Positions 14,024-20,376 of a stretch of 20,376 nucleotides of DNA are shown here, piece by piece. Numbering within the stretch: the stretch's first letter is position 1; the number at the start of each line of letters is the position of its first letter. The notes below the pieces were generated by a model, which saw only the letters and a program-made list of their open reading frames with translations, was not told the origin of the DNA and made no database searches. The position numbers were made by a program, and so were the translations under genes. The DNA comes from a virus. The stretch is taken from positions 1 through 20,376 of IMG/VR virus record IMGVR_UViG_3300006810_000543. The stretch is one strand, 5' to 3'.

Positions 14024-14194
14024 TTACCACCTATCAAATAGTTGATCCGCAGAGCATTGAGGCTGTGACCTACAGTCTCTGAGGTTGTTTTGAAACAGTC
14101 CCTCAGGCATCCTGTTAGGAAAGTCTATGGGAAAGTCGTAGGTTGCTGTTGAGCAAGAAGAAAGTAAAAGAGCAATCAGAATTAAACGGTGCAT
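14024..14194 (-). CDS. small outer-membrane-type lipoprotein
   Basis: A 56-residue protein starting MHRLILIALLLSSCST. It has a short basic n-region, a hydrophobic core and a lipobox L11-S-S-C14, so signal peptidase II should cut before Cys14; Ser at the next position favours outer-membrane sorting. The mature part of 43 residues contains Cys36 and Cys42 by rough count, four prolines and ends FDRW. The ATG is preceded by GAGG in GAGGTAGCC, and its TAA lies one base before the start of the haem/copper gene, so the two are co-translated. Options are a partner of that exported protein, or an Rz1-like outer spanin near the lysozyme; I cannot tell which. It overlaps the printed end of the large virion ORF but not the likely restored end at 14197. 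Confidence 0.7.
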   Translation of the reverse strand: MHRLILIALLLSSCSTATYDFPIDFPNRMPEGLFQNNLRDCRSQPQCSADQLFDRW

Positions 14195-15806
14195 GGCTAC
14201 CTCGGTCTAAATCTAGCACTACGAGGCTCCATGTTCTCAGATCATTTATATTAAATATAAGATCCTCTCCGTATACAAGAGGCTTTCCTTCTGCCAGCTT
14301 CCTTTGAGTATTGTAGTAGCCCAAAACTATCTTTCGCTTTGCGTCTTCATCATCTCCAGCTATATTCCTCAAGTTAGAACCAAAAGCATTATTAATTAAA
14401 TCAACTTTTTCGGTATCTGGATTGGGATAATATGTCATTTGAAGATATTCTTTACCTTGAAGCAAAGGGTCTTTAAGCTTAGAGCCATGCTTGTAAACTA
14501 AGTAGGCATGATTGAAAGCATTGAAGACTTCTTCATCTGCACCGCTGAACTTTCCAAACCCTGCTTCATCTGTAGGTATACGAGATCGTTCAGGGATGAA
14601 GCCTTTCTCGGCTGCCTGATTAACAAGAGCTACTACTTCTTTCTCGTGCTGACGCTGCTGCTCTTCACCAAAACCCAAGGCTTTAGCACCTCTTCCTAGC
14701 GCAAACTTAATAGCCCTTTCAAGTAGCCCACCTTCTGCAAAGCTATCCCTATTAACAACAAGAGCCTCATCTAGTTCCATGCCTAGAGATAGGTCTGTTG
14801 CTACTGCGGATAGGTCTTTTTCTTCTTGAGCATAGAGCGGTAGAGTAAACGATGCAGGTAACGCAAAAGCTATATACTTTCCTTTACGCACCGGCCTAGC
14901 CCCTATCTTTTTAGCAGTCTTGATAACTAAAGGGGCTACTATAGTTTGATAAGCTTTTTGAATTTCTGGAGATCTAACCATAAACTCAGTAACCCGTTCT
15001 CCGTTCCTTTCTACCAGTTTATCATCAATTAGAAATTGTATTTCATCTAGACCTTCTTCTTTAGCTTTAACAATTTCATTATAAATCGCATTCTTCCAGA
15101 CATTTATAGGGACTTTGGTTCCTTCATTAAAAACTTGATCTTTTTCTCCCGAAACTTGTGTCGCTGTCATGTCTTTTTCAGCATCTGTAATTTTTTCTTG
15201 TATATTACGCTCTCGTTTTCTAGCATCAACCAATGCGTCCATTAACTCATTATTTCTAGTTAATAATGTTTTTACCTCTTCTGGAGCGTCAGGAGAAATA
15301 GTAGAACGACCTTCATAATCAGAGCGTAAAACAAATGTGTTAAACTCCTCTAATTTCAAATCTACATCCATAACATCATCTTCTATTTCGCCCAACTCAT
15401 TATTTATCTTTTCAGCTTCTCTTAATAGTTTTTGATAGGGACTTAATTTTTCAGGATCTAATTCAACTCTACTGTCTGACTGAATCTCATAAACTCTGGA
15501 AGCTTCTCCTCCAGTTATAGTCTTATCTCCAGACGCAACGTCCCCTCTAGTCCAGTAGGTAAAATTATCTAAATCCATAGGATAATCTCTACCTTTTTCC
15601 CAATGTAGAGATGTAGTGCGCCTAGTAATTCTGGGATCAGAAAAATAATTAATTCTATACGTGCTTAACTCAGCATCTTCTGGAACAACCTCACTGTACA
15701 TTTCTTTAAGTTCTGCGGGGCTTTTTCTTAATACTCTCTCAACTTCACTTATTGCATTCGTTCTTTCTCTTAAAGGCTTTTCAGGATCTAAAGCCGTATC
15801 TAACAT
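14115..15806 (-). pseudogene. large internal-virion / polyvalent protein, C-terminal part (frame-shifted end)
   Basis: An open frame of 563 residues. Near residue 105 it has YEIQSDS, a motif typical of large polyvalent phage proteins, then long coiled-coil-like charged segments, a block VWKNAIYNEIVKAKEEGLDE followed by RSPEIQKAYQ, and a C-terminal region with GYYNTQRKLAEG. It starts three bases after the stop of the preceding ORF with only a weak ribosome site. In its frame the upstream codons read LYAYTGR before the ATG, so it is probably the continuation of that ORF after an indel. At the 3' end, restoring one base near 14233-14234 gives LRNMEPRSARFRPR ending at 14197, a natural basic end just before the lipoprotein gene. 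The printed last 28 residues are probably not real. Confidence 0.65.
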
Positions 15807-15807
15807 T

Positions 15808-18800
15808 CTACCCGTGTATGCATATAGGATCTTCTGCCTCTGGATTAAATGTTTCTAAATCTTCTACAAAATAATCATCTCCAAATTCTTCGTCTATTGC
15901 CCTGTCTAGATTCTCGCTTTCAGCAATCGACACTTCTACTTCTCTTTCTAATTCTTCAGCAACTTCCCCTACTTCTTCTTGGGCCTGTAGATATGTACTT
16001 TCTTCCTGTTTAAACACATCAGTCCTACGGGCTTCTGCGTTTCGTAAACCTGTAGGAGTAACAGCCTTATTGCCTGATCTTGTAGTTACTACGTCTTTTT
16101 CATCTACAAGATTTATAATGTTAGAAGCTTCAATCTCATCACCTCTAACACCTTCAACCTGAAGACGCTTCATCAGTCTATCAAAGGGAATGTTTTCTCC
16201 TTTATCTGCAATTTTACCTACTGCATCAGACAAAGCAGATCTAACATATCTAGAAACAGTACTACCAAAAGCAAAACCCATACGCTCTTCTTCGTCTATA
16301 AAAGCACCTCCGGCTTGCTGGTCGTAAGGCAGTCCCGTCATACGATCTATGCGCTCATCAGGCTCTTCAGGCGCATTAGGTACTAGAACTTCACCACCTT
16401 TTCTGAATTTAAGGCGACTAGGATCTTCGCCACTAAACATATCTTGGATAACTTTATCCATTCTTCTAGCCGCACTGGTGTAGTTGTCTCTAAACTCTCT
16501 ACCAAACACAGCCTCAAAAGCTCCAAAGCCCGGAGACTTCCGCGCTGCAAATTCTACAGGGCCTCTGTATTGAATAAGCTGTGTTATATCTTGAGCTGCT
16601 GGGCCAAGAACAGATAAAGGAACTGCTAAAGCGTAGTTATCTTTTGCTGCAAACTGCGCCCTACGAAACATATCTAAGTATGTTCCTCCACCACCCCATC
16701 TTAAAATAGCTGCTGCGTATGGGTTCTCTCCTTCTTCTTCGCTGCTTCCTCCACTTCTTGCCCAGTTATTAAACCTAGCAACTTCTGTCATAATTACACC
16801 CGCAGCCAAAGTCTTAGGAACATTGCCTGTTGGATCTTCAATCATCTTACGTGCAGCACCTTTCAAAATAGTATTTGTAAATGCAGCAGGGTAACCCATC
16901 AACTGAAACAAAACGGATGTTTTGGGATTAGAATGTAGCAAAGGCTTCAAGCCAGAGGCAGCTTCAGGGTTTAAAATAACCTCGTTAGTGTATCTACCTG
17001 CACCTCTTTGAATTTCTTTGTTAAAGGCATTGTCGGCTTTCATGCCTCCGTCAAACCAATTCATTGCCTGATCTATATCAACACCAAGCTCACGTAATTC
17101 TTTCTTTTTACGCAGGATTCTACGGCTATCTTTGCTTCCTCTAGCCGCTGCTATCTCAGTTATATTATCTGTGATCATGTTCTTACCAGAAATGTAAGAA
17201 GTCATCTGAACAAACTTTGTCCATTGATCAAGCATATTAGCTCTAAAAAATCCATTGTTAAGCTTTCGGATTGCTGAGTTAGCAATAGCCTCGCCACCTA
17301 GCCTATCAGCAACATCACCTGCTGCCTGATCCATAGCGATACCAAGCTCTTGCATTTCACGCCAGATCTCAGGTTCTGTTAAGCCAGCATCAGACAAGAG
17401 GTTTTTACTCTTAACAGCAATGGTATCAAAGCCTTCATTCATGGCTCCTGCAAATCCTTTGAAGCTATTACGAAATCCTACTTTAGATATATTAATAAAT
17501 ATTTCTGTTAAGCTTGAGAGAGTTGCAAGAGGCAACGTAGCCATTCGGGTTGTCATTGTGTAGACATCAGAAGCTGTTTGAAGACCAGTTCCATATCTTT
17601 GTACACCCTCGCCCGTTATAGAAGAATAAACAGCTCCAATGTCTTTACCAACCTGCTCCATTAGAGGATCTCTTTTTAGCCCTGCCTCTCTTAGCTCCTC
17701 TTCAATTCTAGGAATCCATATTTCTTGAAAGTCTCTTTTATTTCTTACACCAAGAACATTAAGCTTTGATATACGTCTTGCTGACTGAATGCCATACTCA
17801 TGTACAATTTTGTTTAAATCATTTTCTAGGAAATCAGCGTATACATTATCATCGGCTATCTTGTCTAATACTCTAGGCATCAAGAAAACAGTATCACCCG
17901 TACCAGCCGAGTCAATCACACCTACATTTTCTACTTTACCCAACATACTATCAATGATGCCGTTAGCTTCGTCAGAGCTATAGCCTTCGTTCATTAGTAG
18001 TTGCTTGAACTCTACTTCTCTAGATTCAATAACACTACGCTTCCACATTCTAGGAACATAGTTAGCCGGAGCCTCTTCCATAAACAAAGCTTCAGCTCTA
18101 TCATCAAATAGCTTTCTAAGTTTAGGAACAATAGCCTTTACAGCATCAGGAGCATCATCAGGTAACACGCCTCCCCGCAAAGCAGAGATAACCATATCAT
18201 CCATATCTTGACGGGTATCGCCCTTAGCTGCTACCAAGATAGGATCGTATGCGCGTTTAAAATCAGTAACAAATGTACCGTAGTTTTCTTTTAAAGTTTC
18301 AAAGTAATCTCTGCCTAATGTTTCGTCAGGCGTTAAAGATCCAGTCAGCTTTAAAGATGAGTCATACCTAAGAAGTCTTTGCAGTTTTTCGGCAGTAGGA
18401 GAATACTTAGCATAGGGACTAATAAGATCTGTAGCTTTACCAGCTAGTATAGTGCTGTTTAGTTTGTTAGCCAGCCTTCCTATTTTAAATAACAGTTTAT
18501 TTTGGATAGGTCTTGCTACCTCTTGACCGGGAGAAGGATCAGGCGTAGTGGGAGCTAATTGTTCTTCAGGAGTATCTAAGCCTTTAGTAATCCTACCAGT
18601 TACAAAGTCTGACAACTCATCTCCAGATACATTGCCTCGCTTGGCGGCTATTAAAGATTGTCGGAAAGCATCTGCAATTTCATCTGCTGTGTACTCGCCA
18701 CCACCTAACTTCTCAGCCAAGTCTTTAGCAATTTCATCTACGTCAGCAAAGTCATCTACGTCAAAATCTAAAGGAAATCCCCTAGTCTCGTTTAGCACGT

Positions 18801-18918
18801 TGTCTTGAAACGTAGCCGACCTTAAAGGCAATCTATTTACAATTTCAGATACTGCATCTACCACTTCTTGAGACTGAGGAAGACTTCCTTCTAAAACATT
18901 TTTCTGCAATCTCATCAT
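15808..18918 (-). CDS. large internal-virion-type protein, central part
   Basis: An open frame of 1036 residues, the longest in the window. Long helical, charged regions alternate with a hydrophobic middle (about residues 450-480, MATLPLATLSSLTEIFINI), as in proteins ejected into the host with phage DNA. Near residues 850-885 it carries DERIDRMTGLPYDQQAGGAF followed by ERMGFAFGS, a block I recognise from large structural proteins of aquatic phages. The first ATG at 18918 lies inside the previous ORF. From ENVLEGSLPQ the protein continues the upstream ORF if one A of the A5 run (18899-18903) is extra. It then ends at EDPICIHG, very close to the start of the next ORF. By position and size it resembles T7 gp16-type internal proteins; no transglycosylase motif was identified. 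Confidence 0.75.
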   Translation of the reverse strand: MMRLQKNVLEGSLPQSQEVVDAVSEIVNRLPLRSATFQDNVLNETRGFPLDFDVDDFADVDEIAKDLAEKLGGGEYTADEIADAFRQSLIAAKRGNVSGDELSDFVTGRITKGLDTPEEQLAPTTPDPSPGQEVARPIQNKLLFKIGRLANKLNSTILAGKATDLISPYAKYSPTAEKLQRLLRYDSSLKLTGSLTPDETLGRDYFETLKENYGTFVTDFKRAYDPILVAAKGDTRQDMDDMVISALRGGVLPDDAPDAVKAIVPKLRKLFDDRAEALFMEEAPANYVPRMWKRSVIESREVEFKQLLMNEGYSSDEANGIIDSMLGKVENVGVIDSAGTGDTVFLMPRVLDKIADDNVYADFLENDLNKIVHEYGIQSARRISKLNVLGVRNKRDFQEIWIPRIEEELREAGLKRDPLMEQVGKDIGAVYSSITGEGVQRYGTGLQTASDVYTMTTRMATLPLATLSSLTEIFINISKVGFRNSFKGFAGAMNEGFDTIAVKSKNLLSDAGLTEPEIWREMQELGIAMDQAAGDVADRLGGEAIANSAIRKLNNGFFRANMLDQWTKFVQMTSYISGKNMITDNITEIAAARGSKDSRRILRKKKELRELGVDIDQAMNWFDGGMKADNAFNKEIQRGAGRYTNEVILNPEAASGLKPLLHSNPKTSVLFQLMGYPAAFTNTILKGAARKMIEDPTGNVPKTLAAGVIMTEVARFNNWARSGGSSEEEGENPYAAAILRWGGGGTYLDMFRRAQFAAKDNYALAVPLSVLGPAAQDITQLIQYRGPVEFAARKSPGFGAFEAVFGREFRDNYTSAARRMDKVIQDMFSGEDPSRLKFRKGGEVLVPNAPEEPDERIDRMTGLPYDQQAGGAFIDEEERMGFAFGSTVSRYVRSALSDAVGKIADKGENIPFDRLMKRLQVEGVRGDEIEASNIINLVDEKDVVTTRSGNKAVTPTGLRNAEARRTDVFKQEESTYLQAQEEVGEVAEELEREVEVSIAESENLDRAIDEEFGDDYFVEDLETFNPEAEDPICIHG

Positions 18919-19753
18919 CGTTTGCAGCTATATTGTTTGTCTGCTTATCAAGAGCTTTGTTGTCAGGGACAATATCACGTTCTACTTTTGCTGCATTTTT
19001 AGAGTTACCAAAATACCCAAACGCCTTACCAAACAAACCACCGGCTAAACTACCTACTCCTATGCTCATTGCAAAGTCGCTATTAGAAAACTCATTACGC
19101 ATTCCTGTAGCAACTTCTATATTTTGACGATTGTAATCATCTACTCCTCCCCATACACCACCTTCTACAACACCAGTGGTAGTAGGAGAAACAGCCATTC
19201 GCCTTATTGTTTGCATAGCTGATTTCTTTGCGCCTTCTTTTGCCAAAGCCGCAGTAGCTGCCGAACCTCCTCCAGTAAAAGGAATAGCTAAAAGCATTGC
19301 TAAATTTACAGGATCTCCTACAGCATCTAGCCCCATGTCTGTTATGGCTTCAACCCATTCTCCATAGCCTTCTACATCAGCACGTTCCCAGTTTTCTCTT
19401 ACGCGCTTGTAAGCTTGCTTCACTTCTTCTGGAGCATCTTTTAGTGCTTGGTTTCTATCTATAACAGAAGTAATGCGCCAATCTTCATCGCGCATAAACT
19501 CTTTCCAATCATCAGTCGCCAGAGTCCCCGACAGTATTTGATCTACAAAGCCATCATCCTGAGAAGCAATATACTCCATATAGAGTTCCATATCTTCTTG
19601 GAAGTCTTCATTGTTTTCTAAATACTGTAGATTAGGATCTAGTCTAGGCTCCTGACTTATTGTGTAATCACTAAGATCAACAGAGTTATAACTGTCTCTG
19701 TTAGCCTGAATAATCTCTGGGCTAGTCCTAAGAGTTTTTCTTTTAATCGGCAT
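18845..19753 (-). pseudogene. large internal-virion-type protein, N-terminal part (frame-shifted)
   Basis: An open frame of 302 residues, of which about the first 284 are real. The start ATG 19753 has AAGGGG upstream (19770-19775 on the plus strand as cccctt). It begins basic (MPIKRKTLRTSPEIIQANRD), has acidic helical regions, then hydrophobic and glycine-rich blocks (GDPVNLAMLLAIPFTGGGSA; VVEGGVWGGVDDYN; MSIGVGSLAGGLFGKAFGYFG) that may insert into membrane during DNA ejection. The last residues EKCFRRKSSSVSRSGRCSI are out of frame: removing one A from the run at 18899-18903 gives DDEIAENVLEGSLPQ and joins the next ORF. With the three corrections the restored protein would be about 1850 residues. 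Confidence 0.7.
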
Positions 19754-19767
19754 TTATATGCTACCCC

Positions 19768-20376
19768 TTAAACTTGCGGTGATCTAGTTCGGCCTAGTCT
19801 TATTAGTTTTTTTTCTTCTTCGTCTATATCCCTTCTTGTTCTTTCAAATACTCTAGCTTGTGTGCTTTTATCTAACATAGCCACAATACGCATTATGTTA
19901 CCTACATCAAAAGAAGAATAACCTCGCTTAAAATAATACTCAGGATTTGCAGTTGCTGTATCCATCCAATCTGCAACAGACTCTGTTCTTGTAATTGAAT
20001 TGAGCAGATTTGTTCTGTAGTTTTTAGGCAGATTTGGAATATCTGCTACATTAATATTGTCAAATAAATATCTAAGAGTTTCTGGGTTCACATCTACAGG
20101 AGTATTAGAATTTTCAAGTGAAACCAAAGACACTAACATATCTAGTGCAGCGTTCTCTGGCTTTAAATCAAATCCTTTTATTTCTTCCTCAAAAACTTTA
20201 CCGTCTTCTGATCGTTTGCTATTAATACTTCTTAGCTTACTCATGGTATATAAAGGAGCTAGATCGCTGTGGTAGATGTCCATAATTTTTTCTGAAGCCA
20301 TACTTACAGGAGTTACTTGTCCTGTAGCAGATTGAACAAACATACTTGATTGTTCGGGTTGTCCTGCTGAAGTAGC
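19768..20376 (-). CDS. virion-associated protein, C-terminal part (truncated by window edge)
   Basis: The frame is open to the window edge, where it reads ATSAGQPEQSSMFVQS, so the ATG at 20343 is not necessarily the start. At least 202 residues are visible. The sequence is helical and charged with an arginine-rich end (ARVFERTRRDID, then RLGRTRSPQV). It ends 14 bases before the large internal-virion gene and is on the same strand, so it is probably an internal core or portal-vertex protein on the late transcript. No family recognised. Confidence 0.6.
   Translation of the reverse strand, partial: ATSAGQPEQSSMFVQSATGQVTPVSMASEKIMDIYHSDLAPLYTMSKLRSINSKRSEDGKVFEEEIKGFDLKPENAALDMLVSLVSLENSNTPVDVNPETLRYLFDNINVADIPNLPKNYRTNLLNSITRTESVADWMDTATANPEYYFKRGYSSFDVGNIMRIVAMLDKSTQARVFERTRRDIDEEEKKLIRLGRTRSPQV

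Noticed and set aside
14508-20275. Plus-strand ORFs of 60-86 codons within the late region (for example 18548-18808 and 20057-20275)
   Set aside because: They lie opposite long, well-formed minus-strand frames and look like their shadows; none has a recognisable motif.
1-20376. CRISPR arrays, tRNA genes, insertion sequences, integrase or attachment sites, phage RNA polymerase
   Set aside because: Reading through the window I saw no regular repeats, cloverleaf-like segments, transposase or integrase motifs, or RNA polymerase motifs. tRNA absence was judged by eye only.

Overview
The window is about 20 kb of a tailed double-stranded DNA bacteriophage with T7-like (podovirus-type) replication genes, most probably from a marine or other aquatic Gram-negative host. 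The evidence is the gene set: a T7 gp2.5-like SSB, gp4-like primase-helicase, family A DNA polymerase with 3'-5' exonuclease, endonuclease I (gp3), class I ribonucleotide reductase, DUF3310, GH24 lysozyme and very large internal-virion-type proteins. Genes are packed tightly with many ATGA/GTGA start-stop overlaps, AAGGAG-type ribosome sites and some GTG/TTG starts. Overall composition is AT-rich. No RNA polymerase, integrase, tRNA, CRISPR array or insertion sequence was seen. The host cannot be named from this sequence.

Layout. Bases 1-2600 (+): small early or accessory genes, a possible PD-(D/E)XK protein, a small membrane protein and the SSB. A clear intrinsic terminator (2615-2640) lies directly before the primase-helicase start. 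Bases 2652-8236 (+): replication and recombination genes, namely primase-helicase, DNA polymerase, a junction-resolvase-like nuclease, a RecB/Cas4-like nuclease, small unknown genes and a gp3-type endonuclease I that has no AUG start. Bases 8233-12324 (+): nucleotide metabolism, with DUF3310, a disrupted nrdA, two small genes (one a CxxC/CPFC microprotein), nrdB and a small unknown gene. The plus-strand block meets a minus-strand block at 12321-12324, where the two stop codons overlap. Bases 12321-20376 (-), read from right to left: the end of a virion-type protein, a very large internal-virion or polyvalent protein split across several frames, a small lipoprotein, a secreted protein combining a c-type haem motif with a copper-monooxygenase-like domain, and a T4-type lysozyme.

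The most unusual content is the exported haem-c/copper type II ascorbate-dependent monooxygenase-like gene (12721-14022), with the lipoprotein gene (14024-14194) one base upstream. I read this as a candidate auxiliary metabolic cassette between the virion genes and the lysis gene. The complete set of copper-ligand positions expected for this fold can be seen.

Several coding regions are interrupted. nrdA has two single-base frameshifts and then an in-frame TAA just before its redox tail CLSCEG. The internal virion protein has three frame changes. Endonuclease I can be reached only from an ATT codon or by a -1 shift at a canonical T TTA AAA site. These may be assembly or sequencing indels, gene decay, or in the gp3 case programmed frameshifting. 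Reads across each site would decide.
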